The notes under the pieces: model-generated
The model's database searches: none
What the model saw: the letters and a program-made list of their open reading frames with translations, nothing else
Told to the model about the DNA's origin: nothing
Translations under genes and position numbers: made by a program
Shown: piece after piece, positions 1 to 9,102 of the stretch
How positions within the stretch are numbered: the first letter of the stretch is position 1
Layout: every line of letters starts with the position of its first letter
NCBI RefSeq assembly: GCF_008014745.1
Contig: NZ_VPFD01000003.1
Location: forward strand, 83,627 to 147,626
DNA from: Massilia arenae
Lineage (GTDB): Bacteria > Pseudomonadota > Gammaproteobacteria > Burkholderiales > Burkholderiaceae_D
Direction: 5' to 3'
Length of the DNA stretch: 64,000 nt

Positions 1-101
1 CTTGTCGCCCTCTACAAGCAGCGAAATGCCGTCAAAGGCACATTGTGGGAGTGTTTGGTGCAGGTACGGGAAACCCTGTTTCAACGCGGCGCCACCGAAC
101 T

Positions 102-135
102 CTCTCGATACCGACGACAGCGTCGATATCGAGAG
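102..135. repeat. Long near-perfect inverted repeat
   Basis: Two 15-base arms (102-116 and 121-135) pair with a single mismatch around the 4-base loop ACAG. It lies downstream of pssA on the minus strand. No T-run follows on either strand, so it is not a standard intrinsic terminator. It could be a processed 3' end or a protein-binding palindrome. The remaining bases of 1-230 show no gene I can support. Confidence 0.5.
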
Positions 136-230
136 GACTTGGCACTCAAACAGGGATGCCTATTCTGATGGAAAAATCAAGAAGATTATTCCGGACAGCA
201 GTGCGCCTCCGCGGGAACGACGGTATCGCA

Positions 231-1025
231 TCAGTCCTCGAACACCTTCGGCGGCGCCACGCCGCGCCAGCCCAGCTTCCAGCCGATGTTGAGCAGCAGG
301 GTCACGCACACATAGAGCAGGAAGAACAGCACGAAGAAACGCTCCTGCAACAACGCCAGCAGCACCAGGCACACGCCCACCAGCGCCAGCATCACCTTGC
401 CTTTCGGGTGCTTGGAGCTGGGGAAGCGGATGGTCGACACCATCAGCGCGCCGACGCAGACCATCAGCGCGCACACCATGAAGGCCGGCGCCAGGGAAAC
501 GACGGGATCGGGCCAGGCCACCACTACCGAGGCCACGCAGGCCGCACCGGCGGTGATCGGCATGCCGACGAAGTAGCGCGGGTCGGTGCGGCCATGGCTG
601 ATATTGAAGCGCGCCAGGCGCAGCGCACCGCAGGTGACGAACACGAAGCAGGCCAGGCCGCCCATGCGCTCCAGCGTCGGGTGCACATCGCCCAGCTGGG
701 TGAAGCCGTAGCAGTACAGCAGCAGGCCGGGCGCGCAGCCGAAGTTCATCACGTCGGCGATCGAGTCGAGCTGCACGCCGAAGCTGGACTGGGTATTGGT
801 GGCGCGCGCCACGAAACCGTCGAGCGCGTCGAACACGCCGGCCAGCACCAGCAGGATCGCGGCCAGGCGGAAGTCGTCCGGGTCGCCGACGCGTGCGTTG
901 TCGACCGAGATCACGATGCTGGCGAAACCGCAGGCGATCGATAGCAGCGTCACGGAACTGGGCAGGGCGAACTTGGCGCGCGCGAGGCGTTGCTGGTTAG
1001 ATAGCTTCAATGGTCGACTCGACAA
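231..1025 (-). CDS. pssA: CDP-diacylglycerol--serine O-phosphatidyltransferase
   Basis: Inner-membrane enzyme that makes phosphatidylserine from CDP-diacylglycerol and serine, the precursor of phosphatidylethanolamine. The CDP-alcohol phosphatidyltransferase signature is complete: D66, D69-G70, A73-R74, G83, D87 and D91 with canonical spacing. Several hydrophobic segments follow, as expected for this polytopic family, and 264 residues is a usual length. No ATG precedes the first membrane segment, so the start is a TTG at 1025 or another TTG at 1010; neither has a strong Shine-Dalgarno. The partner decarboxylase gene (psd) is not adjacent here. Function is clear; the exact N-terminus is not. 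Confidence 0.93.
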   Translation of the reverse strand: MSSRPLKLSNQQRLARAKFALPSSVTLLSIACGFASIVISVDNARVGDPDDFRLAAILLVLAGVFDALDGFVARATNTQSSFGVQLDSIADVMNFGCAPGLLLYCYGFTQLGDVHPTLERMGGLACFVFVTCGALRLARFNISHGRTDPRYFVGMPITAGAACVASVVVAWPDPVVSLAPAFMVCALMVCVGALMVSTIRFPSSKHPKGKVMLALVGVCLVLLALLQERFFVLFFLLYVCVTLLLNIGWKLGWRGVAPPKVFED

Positions 1026-1152
1026 GGGAAATGTTGGCTTATTCTACAGTGAGCCCTGTAAGGGTGTTGCGCGATGGTTGCAGCGGCGGTCACGATCGTC
1101 GTTTTTGGCCTAGAATGATGCCCCACGCTTATGTATTGACAGGAGTTGCAAG

Positions 1153-2121
1153 ATGAGCTATACGCCACGCTGGCAGTCGATCGCCGCGATCCTGGGCGCT
1201 GCCCTGGCCATGAGTGCATGCGGCGGCGGCGGCGGGAGCAGCAGTCCGACGCCCCAGGCCGGTGGCGGCATGGCGGTCGCGCCAAGCCCCGCTGCACCCG
1301 CACCCGCCCCAGCGGTGGATGCCCCCGCCCTGACCGGCAATATCGCCCTCGATGGCCGCAACTGGATCAATTACCGGCGCGCCCAGGCCGGCGTGCCGAC
1401 GGTCACCCAGAACGCGCAGATCGACAATGCAGCGCTCGGACACTCCGAATACCTGCGCATCAATAACCTGATGAGCCACGACCAGGTGCCGGGTCGCCAG
1501 GGCTTTACCGGCGCCACCTTGGGTGACCGCCTGAACGCGGCCAGCTACACGTTGGACCGGGCGCGCGGTTTTGCCTATGGCGAAGTGATCTCCGGCAGCA
1601 ACAACGGCTCGGGATTCTTCATGACCGAAGAACTGATCACGGCGATCTATCACCGCTTCGTGATCTTCGAGCCGATGTTCCGCGAGCTCGGCACCGGCGC
1701 CGCCAGCGCCAGCCGCGGCTACCATTATTTCACCGCCGATTTCGCCAGCCGCAACGGCTATGGCCCCGGCATCGCGCGCGGCACGATCGTCAGCTGGCCC
1801 TTCAACGGCCAGACCGGGGTCGCGCCCAACTTCTTCAGCGATACCGAGGAACCGGACCCGGTCCCCGACCGCAACGAGGTGGGGTATCCGATCAGCGTGC
1901 ACACCAATCTCGATTCGACGCTGGCGGTCGGCAGCTTCACGGTGCGCCCGCGCGGCGGCGCCAACCTGCAAGTGCTGCGCGTCGATCCGCTCGGGCAGGC
2001 AACGGCGGCCTCCATCATCCCCGTGGCTCCGCTGCGCGCGGCCACGACCTATGAGGTCAATTTCAGCGGTACGGTCAATGGTGCGGCGGTTGCGCGCGCC
2101 TGGTCGTTCACGACGCGGTGA
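1153..2121 (+). CDS. CAP (SCP/PR1)-domain lipoprotein
   Basis: Exported lipoprotein of 322 residues. The N-terminus is a lipoprotein signal with lipobox LAMSAC (C23), followed by a Gly/Ser/Pro/Ala linker to about residue 60. A CAP domain follows (about 65-215), recognisable from the NWINYRRAQAG start, HSEYLRINN, the SHDQ segment and a GEVI motif. The C-terminal 90 residues resemble a small Ig-like beta domain ending in a WSFTT strand. Bacterial CAP proteins have diverse, mostly unproven envelope roles. The start at 1153 has AGGAG eight bases upstream. Its stop overlaps the GTG start of the next gene (GTGA), implying translational coupling. Confidence 0.85.
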   Translation: MSYTPRWQSIAAILGAALAMSACGGGGGSSSPTPQAGGGMAVAPSPAAPAPAPAVDAPALTGNIALDGRNWINYRRAQAGVPTVTQNAQIDNAALGHSEYLRINNLMSHDQVPGRQGFTGATLGDRLNAASYTLDRARGFAYGEVISGSNNGSGFFMTEELITAIYHRFVIFEPMFRELGTGAASASRGYHYFTADFASRNGYGPGIARGTIVSWPFNGQTGVAPNFFSDTEEPDPVPDRNEVGYPISVHTNLDSTLAVGSFTVRPRGGANLQVLRVDPLGQATAASIIPVAPLRAATTYEVNFSGTVNGAAVARAWSFTTR

Positions 2122-2708
2122 GCGGCGCAGCGGTGGCCATCGACTTCGCGGCCGGCCTGGAAAGGGTGATGGATGACCGCGCGCTGTTCCTGCGCGTGCT
2201 GGGACGCTTCGCCGGCGACTACCGCGACCTCGCGGCGCGCCTGCACGCGGCGCTGGATGCCGGCGACGCCGTGCTGGCCCACCGCATCGCCCACACGCTC
2301 AAGGGCGCGGCCGGGATGATCGAGGCGAACCGGCTGCGCGAGCTGGCGCTGAAGGTCGAACTGGCGATGAAGGCCGGCGACGCGGCGCCGCTGGCGCTGA
2401 TCGCAGCGCTGGACGAGGAGCTGGCGCGGGTGCTGGCGGAAGTCGACACGCTGCTGGCCGCGCCCGAAACGCAGACATTAACGCCGGCGCCGGCGCCCGC
2501 AAGCCTGCCAGTCGCCCGGGACGACCTGGCGCGCCTGCGCGACATGCTCGACCTCGGCGATGGCCGTGCGCCGGACCTGGCCACGCAACTGCGTCCGCGC
2601 CTGCTGGCGAGCATGGGAAGCGAGAAGGTGGCGGCGTTCGACGCGGCGCTCAGGCGCTTCGATTTCGAGAACGCGCTGGCGCTGCTGGAGCAGACCGGCC
2701 GCCGCTAG
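2118..2708 (+). CDS. Stand-alone histidine phosphotransfer (Hpt) protein
   Basis: Cytoplasmic protein of 196 residues. The Hpt four-helix module spans about residues 10-115, with the phospho-accepting histidine in AHTLKGAAG (H59). A Pro/Ala linker (about 120-135) leads to a helical tail whose FDFENALALL segment resembles the ends of hybrid sensor kinases. It probably relays phosphate from a hybrid kinase to a response regulator elsewhere. The GTG start overlaps the stop of the CAP lipoprotein gene; an internal ATG (M18) would begin just before the Hpt fold. Pairing a periplasmic lipoprotein with a cytosolic Hpt module in one coupled unit is unusual. Confidence 0.82.
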   Translation: MSGAAVAIDFAAGLERVMDDRALFLRVLGRFAGDYRDLAARLHAALDAGDAVLAHRIAHTLKGAAGMIEANRLRELALKVELAMKAGDAAPLALIAALDEELARVLAEVDTLLAAPETQTLTPAPAPASLPVARDDLARLRDMLDLGDGRAPDLATQLRPRLLASMGSEKVAAFDAALRRFDFENALALLEQTGRR

Positions 2709-2714
2709 CAGCGC

Positions 2715-2930
2715 TCAGCGCGTGAACTCGGCTTCTTCGTCGAAGGAGTCGGCGCAGGGCTTGCCGCAAAAGCGCCGCACACTGTCGAGCGGCTTTTCGC
2801 AGTACCAGCACGAACCCTTGGCCGGAAGACTGGCGCGGGTCGGCATGCTGCCTGTGGAGGCAACTGAGACGGCCACCGGCGGCTCAGCGGGCAGCCCACT
2901 GTCCGGAAGACTCTCGTGTGTCGTTTCCAA
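2715..2930 (-). CDS. Small Cys-rich (zinc-ribbon-like) protein
   Basis: A 71-residue ORF whose C-terminal half carries CWYC and, about ten residues on, CGKPC, a spacing typical of a small treble-clef or zinc-ribbon metal site. The end is acidic (DEEAEF). The longest reading starts at a TTG; an ATG at 2846 gives a 43-residue form that keeps all cysteines and may be the true product. It converges on the Hpt gene with a 6-base gap. I do not recognise a named family. Coding is supported mainly by the ordered cysteines. Confidence 0.55.
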   Translation of the reverse strand: METTHESLPDSGLPAEPPVAVSVASTGSMPTRASLPAKGSCWYCEKPLDSVRRFCGKPCADSFDEEAEFTR

Positions 2931-3207
2931 GATCCACCCCCTGATACGGCAGCCTTTAGTCAGAGAAAGATTACTTCAGCGGAACTCCGTGCGCATGAGA
3001 AAGCGCAAGCCGGACCGCGACAGGCGAACCCATCACGACTTTCGTTGCGTATCAGTGTGCGCCCAATGCCAGGCGGGTGCAATCCCCTGCCCCGCTCCCG
3101 GGGACCGATTTGACATGCGTGCAACGTTTCGGCTGCACGAGCCCCAATGCACCACCAAAAAACGTAGCGTAATGCCAACTATCGGCATGCATGCTTGCGC
3201 ACACTGC

Positions 3208-3774
3208 TTATTTTGCCGGCTCGAGCGTCACGACCAGGCCGGTGCGCGTGGTCTGGATTCGCGTGGGAACGAATTGCACGCCCGCGTAGCGCAAGTCTTT
3301 CTGCTCGAAGGTATAGACCGGCATGTCGCGCGCGACGGTGTCGATCAGGCCGTTGGCGACGCGGGTCAGTTGACGCTCGGCTTCGGGGTTGCCGAGCTGC
3401 AGGCGATCGACGCGCGGCTCGGCCATCATGACTGCGGCGCGAGCCGGGTCGACGTACAGGCGTCCCGAGAACGCGATATTGCCGGTCCAGGCGCGCGCGA
3501 ACGGCGGCGCGACCGAGGCCTCGACGGCCAGCGCGACCCGGTCGTCTTCCGGCTGGATCGCCAGCTGCGGACGGGTGAGCTGGACGTCGAACAGTTCCAG
3601 CAGGCGCTCATTGACGGGGAAGCGCTTGTCCAGGCCGGCCTGCAGCTTGTGCAGGGGGAGCTCGACCTGGCGCGGGCCGATCAGGCTGGAGCAGGAGGCG
3701 AGCAGAGTAACTGCAAAGGTTAAGCCGGCCAGTTTCAGTAAGTGACGAGGGAACATAAGTGTAGGAGATTGCAT
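3208..3774 (-). CDS. DUF1439 (YceB-like) lipoprotein
   Basis: Predicted lipoprotein of 188 residues. The signal peptide ends in lipobox LLASC (C28). The mature part has the alternating beta pattern of the DUF1439/YceB family, small proteins thought to form a tubular fold at the inner face of the outer membrane; their function is not established. An alternative start is the ATG at 3756, which keeps the signal peptide. It stands alone between a convergent small ORF and an AT-rich spacer, so operon context gives no further clue. Confidence 0.8.
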   Translation of the reverse strand: MQSPTLMFPRHLLKLAGLTFAVTLLASCSSLIGPRQVELPLHKLQAGLDKRFPVNERLLELFDVQLTRPQLAIQPEDDRVALAVEASVAPPFARAWTGNIAFSGRLYVDPARAAVMMAEPRVDRLQLGNPEAERQLTRVANGLIDTVARDMPVYTFEQKDLRYAGVQFVPTRIQTTRTGLVVTLEPAK

Positions 3775-3961
3775 GCGAATCAGCTTCTACTAGGGAACAG
3801 CCAAGCGTAACATGATCGCAGACGAATAAGCTCCGATCACGTCAGTACAGGACGCAAGACGCCTCTCTTTCAGGCTCTCTTAAACAAGCTTTGCAAGAGA
3901 GAGCTAAGTGCTTGATATTATTTAGGAAAAAATAAACTCTCTCTGCAAATCTCTATTTTTT
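3775..3961. other. AT-rich spacer with hairpin
   Basis: Intergenic segment downstream of the Schlafen/AlbA gene, notably richer in A+T than the surroundings. An imperfect hairpin (3874-3881 with 3895-3904, GCTCTCTT against AAGAGAGAGC) and short T-runs nearer the gene may serve as a weak minus-strand terminator. It looks like the edge of the acquired segment that includes the next gene. Confidence 0.4.
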
Positions 3962-5629
3962 CTATGTAATCCTCTTTGCGGGTTTCCATGAGGGGGCGGT
4001 ATCTGATCCCGTGTTAACAATTCTCCCCTGGCGTCGCAGCTTGGTGAGTAAGTTGCCGATTTTGTTATATTTCTGTCTATCATCCAATGCATCGCTGAGC
4101 TTACTCCCTAGCAGCTTGTTGATCTCAGCACGCGTTGCTTGTCCAAATTTCTCCAAGTAGTCAATGATGAGCTTGGCGTAGAACTCATCATCCTGCGCTC
4201 TGGTACGAATGTACTCAGCCTTGTTCGCCGTTGCCTCCGCCACAGCAGCCGATACATGATAATTTGGCTTACGTCCTTCGATCAGCTTCATTCGCTTCAA
4301 ACGAGTCACTGCTTCTTCAGGAATAAGCAACTTCTTCTGTACACGATCAAGTGCAAGAACATCAGCCAATGGCAAATCTGTTTTCTGAATCAGCAAACGA
4401 CTATAGGCCGGATCGACGACACCTCCATAAATCGTCAGCCTTACTGCGCTCGCCTCGTCCAGATCGTAATCAGGCATAGGAAAATACCGCTTGGCTTGAC
4501 GGGCATGCATATCGTGAATACCGTAGCCCATCGTGTCGATCATATTCAGTTCGGCCATGGCCTGGGCCAAGAATGGATTCCGATAGCGCCGAGGAATCTT
4601 GTTCCCTTCGAGGTAATCACTTGGTTGACCTTCGAAAAAGCCGCCCTCGTTTTCAAACAACAACCTGTCCGGACGTTCCGTCACCACAACCCGGCCGTTG
4701 CGTGTGTAATCCTGATGTGCAAGACAATTATGCAGCGCTTCCAGCACGACTTTTTGATCGTACTTCGAAACCTCTACAGGCAATAGCTGATCTTCAGGCA
4801 AAATTCGCAGTTGAATATTGCGAATACGTTGGTAGAGATGTGTTGTCTCCAGTAAAAATGGCGGACCGAAATGCTCATAGGCCCGTTCCACACCCTCCAG
4901 TTTCCAAGTCAATTGCACCGGATGAGGAGACAAGTGCCATGCCGATTTCGCTTGCCCCAACAAGAGCAAGGCCGCACGCGTGATTTTGCCATTCTGAGTG
5001 ATGCGGGCTCGATCAAGGAAGACAGTAAGAGGCCAGCGTTCTACTTCCTCGGATGAAAAACGGTTAGCATATTTCTGAGCAAACGACTCACGCGCCCTGC
5101 GCACGGCGCCCTCATCCAAATCATCCAAAGAAGCTCCTGCTACAAGCTGAGCAGTCCAATCCTGCAAGAGAGTCTGTTGACGAATTTCATCCAGTTTGTC
5201 CAGCCCTAATGGAACCCGGCTCTCTCCAGCACGAGCGTAGTAATGGCCTTTCCAGCTGATCGGAATACCTCGTGGTGCTGCCGGAATTTCCATGAGTATC
5301 ACTCGACCGCGCTCATCGTCGAGGACATGAATATTCCGCACCGTGATGCTGGGTTCAGTTCCTTGCGCCAGTTGATTCTTCAACCTCTGAAGACGATCAG
5401 CGTCGCGACGATAATCAGTCCCGACGATGGCACGGGTCTTGTCGTTGATTCCGAAGACTAGCCAAGCGCGTTCAACGCAGCGAAGATTGGCCTCATTGCT
5501 CAACGCAGAAAAATACTCACCGATCTTGTCCGTGTCGTACTCGTTACCTGCCTGCTTGAACTCTGCCACCTCGTTTTCCCAAGCAGCGATCAACTGATCG
5601 AGCAGTACCTTTAAATCTGCTGACGTCAT
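3962..5629 (-). CDS. Schlafen/AlbA-type ATP-binding regulator, probably acquired
   Basis: A 555-residue protein of the AlbA_2 / RecG-C-terminal-like family. The N-terminal half has the AlbA_2 (Schlafen-type) domain: NEANLRCVERAWLVFGI, the segment ending PISWKGHYYARAGES, then DKLDEIR. The middle has a GHKL-like segment (VLEALHNCLAHQDYTRNG, then VTERPDRLLFENEG), and the C-terminal end a winged-helix-like region. Members act as transcription regulators or in phage/nucleic-acid defence. I chose the ATG at 5629 because GAGGGA lies six bases upstream; a TTG reading from 5653 is longer. Base composition is clearly lower in G+C than mnmE next door, and codon choice is mixed, which suggests horizontal transfer. 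No mobility gene is visible. Confidence 0.78.
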   Translation of the reverse strand: MTSADLKVLLDQLIAAWENEVAEFKQAGNEYDTDKIGEYFSALSNEANLRCVERAWLVFGINDKTRAIVGTDYRRDADRLQRLKNQLAQGTEPSITVRNIHVLDDERGRVILMEIPAAPRGIPISWKGHYYARAGESRVPLGLDKLDEIRQQTLLQDWTAQLVAGASLDDLDEGAVRRARESFAQKYANRFSSEEVERWPLTVFLDRARITQNGKITRAALLLLGQAKSAWHLSPHPVQLTWKLEGVERAYEHFGPPFLLETTHLYQRIRNIQLRILPEDQLLPVEVSKYDQKVVLEALHNCLAHQDYTRNGRVVVTERPDRLLFENEGGFFEGQPSDYLEGNKIPRRYRNPFLAQAMAELNMIDTMGYGIHDMHARQAKRYFPMPDYDLDEASAVRLTIYGGVVDPAYSRLLIQKTDLPLADVLALDRVQKKLLIPEEAVTRLKRMKLIEGRKPNYHVSAAVAEATANKAEYIRTRAQDDEFYAKLIIDYLEKFGQATRAEINKLLGSKLSDALDDRQKYNKIGNLLTKLRRQGRIVNTGSDTAPSWKPAKRIT

Positions 5630-5684
5630 ACGCATTCCCTCACCACACTGCAATAGTTACAGTTCCCGCTCAATCATCGAACTG

Positions 5685-7064
5685 TCACTTGCCGATACAG
5701 AAGCGGCTGAAGATCACCCCCAGCAAATCGTCCGGCGTGAACTGCCCGGTGATGCTGGAGAGCCGATCCTGCGCCAGCCGCAGCTCCTCGGCGAACAGGT
5801 CTAGCGACTGATCGTCCTGCATCGCATGCTGGCGCGCCAGCTCCAGGTGTTCGCGCGCGGCGCGCAGCGCGATCAGGTGACGCTCGCGCGCCAGGTACAG
5901 CGATTCGCCAGTCTGCTGCCAGCCGGCGATGCGCAGCAGCTCGGCGCGCAGCAGGTCGATGCCGAGCTTTTCGTGCGCCGACAGGTACAGGTGAACGGCG
6001 TCCGAGCTCTCGTCCTTCGACGGCTTGTGCCCCGACAGGTCGATCTTGTTCCAGATGCGCACCACCGGCACGTTCGGAGGGAAGGCCGCGACGATGGCCT
6101 CGTCCGCGGCGCTCGGGCCGAGATTCGCGTCCAGCAGGTGCAGGATCACGTCGGCCTTGCCGACCTCGCCCCAGGTGCGCTCGATGCCGATGCGCTCGAC
6201 CACGTCGATCTCTTCGCTCACTGCGCGGATGCCCGCGGTGTCGATGATGTTCAGCGGGATGCCCTCGATCTGGATCGTCTCGCTCACCTTGTCGCGCGTG
6301 GTGCCGGCGATCGGCGTGACGATCGCCACCTCGGCCCCGGCCAGCGCGTTCAGGAGTGAGGACTTGCCGACATTGGGCTGCCCGACCAGCACCACGTTCA
6401 GCCCTTCGCGCAGCAGCGCGCCCTGCGCCGCCTGGCGGAACACGTTCTCGAGCGATTCGATGATGCCGGCCAGCTGCCCGCGCGCGTTCGATTTTTCCAG
6501 GAAGTCGATTTCTTCTTCCGGGAAGTCGAGCGTGGCCTCGACCAGCATGCGCAGATTGATCGTGCCGTCGACCAGGGTGTGCACCACTTGCGAGAAGGCG
6601 CCCGACAGCGATTGCGACGCCGACTTGGCGGCGGCTTCGGTGGAGGCGTCGATCAGGTCGGCCACCGCCTCGGCCTGGGCCAGGTCGAGTTTATCGTTCA
6701 GAAAAGCGCGGCGCGTGAACTCGCCCGGTTCGGCCAGGCGCAGGCCGGACGCCGCGCCGGCTTCCAGCACGCGCGCCAGCAGCATCTGCAGCACCACTGG
6801 GCCGCCATGGCCCTGCAGTTCGAGCACGTCCTCGCCGGTATACGAATGCGGTCCCTTGAAGAACAGGGCCAGACCCTCGTCGAGGATGTCGCCATTGGCG
6901 GCCTTGAACGGGATATAGGTCGCGTGGCGTGGCGCCAGGGTCACGCCGGGGAACAGGGCGTCGACCAGGAAGGCCAGCGATTTGCCGGAGGCGCGCACGA
7001 CGCCGATGCCGCCGCGGCCCGGAGCGGTGGCGATGGCGGCGATGGGAGATGTGTCGAGTTTCAT
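5685..7064 (-). CDS. mnmE: tRNA modification GTPase MnmE
   Basis: With MnmG, MnmE makes the 5-carboxymethylaminomethyl group on wobble U34 of several tRNAs. The 459-residue length is normal. The N-terminal folate-binding domain begins with [21 protein letters not shown]. The G domain shows [17 protein letters not shown] and NKID. The protein ends in the diagnostic FCIGK, containing the catalytic cysteine. It sits downstream of yidC in the usual origin-proximal order, separated by a strong terminator, so it probably has its own promoter within 7065-7100. The ATG at 7064 opens directly into the conserved N-terminus. Confidence 0.97.
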   Translation of the reverse strand: MKLDTSPIAAIATAPGRGGIGVVRASGKSLAFLVDALFPGVTLAPRHATYIPFKAANGDILDEGLALFFKGPHSYTGEDVLELQGHGGPVVLQMLLARVLEAGAASGLRLAEPGEFTRRAFLNDKLDLAQAEAVADLIDASTEAAAKSASQSLSGAFSQVVHTLVDGTINLRMLVEATLDFPEEEIDFLEKSNARGQLAGIIESLENVFRQAAQGALLREGLNVVLVGQPNVGKSSLLNALAGAEVAIVTPIAGTTRDKVSETIQIEGIPLNIIDTAGIRAVSEEIDVVERIGIERTWGEVGKADVILHLLDANLGPSAADEAIVAAFPPNVPVVRIWNKIDLSGHKPSKDESSDAVHLYLSAHEKLGIDLLRAELLRIAGWQQTGESLYLARERHLIALRAAREHLELARQHAMQDDQSLDLFAEELRLAQDRLSSITGQFTPDDLLGVIFSRFCIGK

Positions 7065-7100
7065 GGAACGATTGTAAGGGATACGGGATCTTCAAAAACA

Positions 7101-7131
7101 AAAAGCCCGCGCTTTTCAAGCGCGGGCTTTT
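7101..7131 (-). terminator. Intrinsic terminator after yidC
   Basis: Perfect 14-base arms (7101-7114 and 7118-7131) with a TTC loop, followed on the minus strand by a T-rich tract (complement of AAAAACAAAA). Positioned 17 bases past the yidC stop, it should end the rpmH-rnpA-yidD-yidC transcript before mnmE. Confidence 0.9.
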
Positions 7132-7147
7132 CACGAGAAGCTGCGGA

Positions 7148-8830
7148 TTACTTGGCCGCGGCGGTCTCGAACTTGCGGGTGATGACCCATTGCTGGGCGA
7201 TCGACAGGATGTTGTTGACCACCCAGTACAGCACCAGGCCGGACGGGAAGAAGAAGAACACCACCGAGAACGCGATCGGCATGAACAGCATCATCTTGGC
7301 CTGCACCGGATCGGTCGGCTGCGGGTTCAGCTTGGTCGTGATGTACATCGACACCGCGTAGATCACCGGCAGGATGTAGAACGGGTCGGGCTGGGTCAGA
7401 TCCTGGATCCACAGGATCCATGGCGCTCCGCGCATTTCGACCGATGCCTGCAGCACCCAGTACAGGGCGAAGAACACCGGCATCTGCACCAGGATCGGCA
7501 GGCAGCCGCCCAGCGGGTTGATCTTCTCGGTCTTGTACAGCTCCATGGTGGCCTGCTGCATCTTGGCCGGATCGCTCTTGTAGCGCTCGCGGATCGCCTG
7601 CATCTTCGGCGTCACGACGCGCATTTTCGCCATACTGCGGTAGCCGGCCGCCGACAGCGGGAAGAAGGCCAGCTTGATCAGGATGGTCAGGGCGACGATG
7701 GTCCAGCCCCAGTTACCCAGCATCGAGTGCAGCTGGGTCATCACCCAGAAGATCGGCTTGGCGATCACGGTCAGCATGCCGTAGTCCTTCACCAGCTCCA
7801 GGCCCGGGGTGATGGTTTCCAGGATCTGCTCGTCCTGCGGACCCGAATACAGGCGGGTGTCGTTCGACACGGTCGCGCCAGGCGCCACGGTGCCCAGCGA
7901 CTGCACGGTGCCGATCGCGTACAGGTTGTTGGCGATCTTCTTGGTGAAGATGTCGCGCGGCGACTTGTCGGCCGGGATGAAGGCCGAGACGAAGAAGTGC
8001 TGCGAGATCGCGACCCAGCCGTTGTCGGCCTTGGTCGAGTGGTCGGCCTTGCCTTTTTCGATTTCCTCGAAGGTCAGCTTCTGGTACTTGTCGGCGTCGG
8101 TGTACAGGGTCGGGCCGGTGTAGCTCGGCATGAACCAGGAATCGGTCGCCGGCTTGTTGCCGTCGTGCTGCAGCTGCAGGTAGATCGATGGCTGGACCGG
8201 CGCGGCGCTGATGTTGGTGACGTCATGACGCACGCCGACCAGGTAGTCGCCCTTGCGGAAGGTCAGCGTCTTGGTCAGGCGCACGCCACCCTGCTCGGCT
8301 TCCAGCACGACCTGCGCCTGGTTGTTGCCGCCCAGCGTGGTCTGCGCCGACTTGACGGTGAATGGCGTCGTGTGATTCGGCAGCACGCCGGCGGCGCTGG
8401 TGCCGATCAGGCCGGTCTGGCCCAGGTAGACGCTCGGGCCGTTCACATTGAACAGGACCTGGTTCTTGGTCTTGTCGAAGTGATCCGGATAGTGCAGCAG
8501 CTCGAGGCGCTTGATGACGCCGCCGACCGAGTCGATGTCGACTTTCACCACGTCGGTGGTGACGGTGACGATCTGGCTGGCAGGCGCTGCAGGGGCAGCG
8601 GGAGCACCCGGCACCGCGGTAGCGGCGGCGGCCGGAGCGCCCGGCACGGCGGCGCTGCCCGGCTGCGCCGCAGCTGGAACATCCGTCGGCTTGGTCTGCT
8701 GCGCGACTTGCGCTGGTGGTTGCGCCGAGAACAGCGACTGCTTTCCGTTAGCCACCATCCAGTTGTTCCAGAGAACAATCAGGGAGATGGCGAACACGAT
8801 CCACAGGACAGTACGTTTATTGAATTCCAT
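7148..8830 (-). CDS. yidC: Membrane protein insertase YidC
   Basis: Inserts and folds inner-membrane proteins, alone or with SecYEG. The 560 residues comprise an N-terminal transmembrane segment (TVLWIVFAISLIVLWNNW), an Ala/Pro-rich linker, a large periplasmic P1 beta domain (about 90-330) and the conserved C-terminal five-helix core (PIFWVMTQLHSMLGNWGW onward). The ATG at 8830 was chosen because it opens directly on the conserved MEFNKRT start; reading further upstream adds arginine-rich residues with no family similarity that overlap yidD. It is cotranscribed with yidD, rnpA and rpmH. Confidence 0.97.
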   Translation of the reverse strand: MEFNKRTVLWIVFAISLIVLWNNWMVANGKQSLFSAQPPAQVAQQTKPTDVPAAAQPGSAAVPGAPAAAATAVPGAPAAPAAPASQIVTVTTDVVKVDIDSVGGVIKRLELLHYPDHFDKTKNQVLFNVNGPSVYLGQTGLIGTSAAGVLPNHTTPFTVKSAQTTLGGNNQAQVVLEAEQGGVRLTKTLTFRKGDYLVGVRHDVTNISAAPVQPSIYLQLQHDGNKPATDSWFMPSYTGPTLYTDADKYQKLTFEEIEKGKADHSTKADNGWVAISQHFFVSAFIPADKSPRDIFTKKIANNLYAIGTVQSLGTVAPGATVSNDTRLYSGPQDEQILETITPGLELVKDYGMLTVIAKPIFWVMTQLHSMLGNWGWTIVALTILIKLAFFPLSAAGYRSMAKMRVVTPKMQAIRERYKSDPAKMQQATMELYKTEKINPLGGCLPILVQMPVFFALYWVLQASVEMRGAPWILWIQDLTQPDPFYILPVIYAVSMYITTKLNPQPTDPVQAKMMLFMPIAFSVVFFFFPSGLVLYWVVNNILSIAQQWVITRKFETAAAK

Positions 8831-8838
8831 TGGAGTCT

Positions 8839-9102
8839 TCAGGAGTGGTTGCAACCGCAAGCGGCTGAGTGAGATTCCTTGGGGCCGTCTTTCGGCGGCA
8901 CCGGGTCGACGCCACCCGCATTCCACGGATGGCAGCGGCCCACGCGGCGCGCGGCCAGCCAGGAACCGCGTGCGGCGCCATGGACGCGCAGCGCTTCGAT
9001 CGCATAATTGGAACAGCTGGGATAGAACCGGCAACGCGGCCCGAGCATGGGGGACAGCAGCAGCTGGTAGCCGCGAAGCAACCAGACGAGCAGCGTCTTC
9101 AT
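8839..9102 (-). CDS. yidD: Membrane protein insertion efficiency factor YidD
   Basis: Small membrane-associated protein of 87 residues that assists YidC-dependent insertion. The family signature is complete: [27 protein letters not shown] split around the CRFYPSCS core, then [17 protein letters not shown]. The ATG at 9102 overlaps the rnpA stop by four bases (ATGA), indicating coupling, and the stop lies eight bases before the yidC start. A longer upstream reading lies inside rnpA and is not needed. Confidence 0.95.
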   Translation of the reverse strand: MKTLLVWLLRGYQLLLSPMLGPRCRFYPSCSNYAIEALRVHGAARGSWLAARRVGRCHPWNAGGVDPVPPKDGPKESHSAACGCNHS

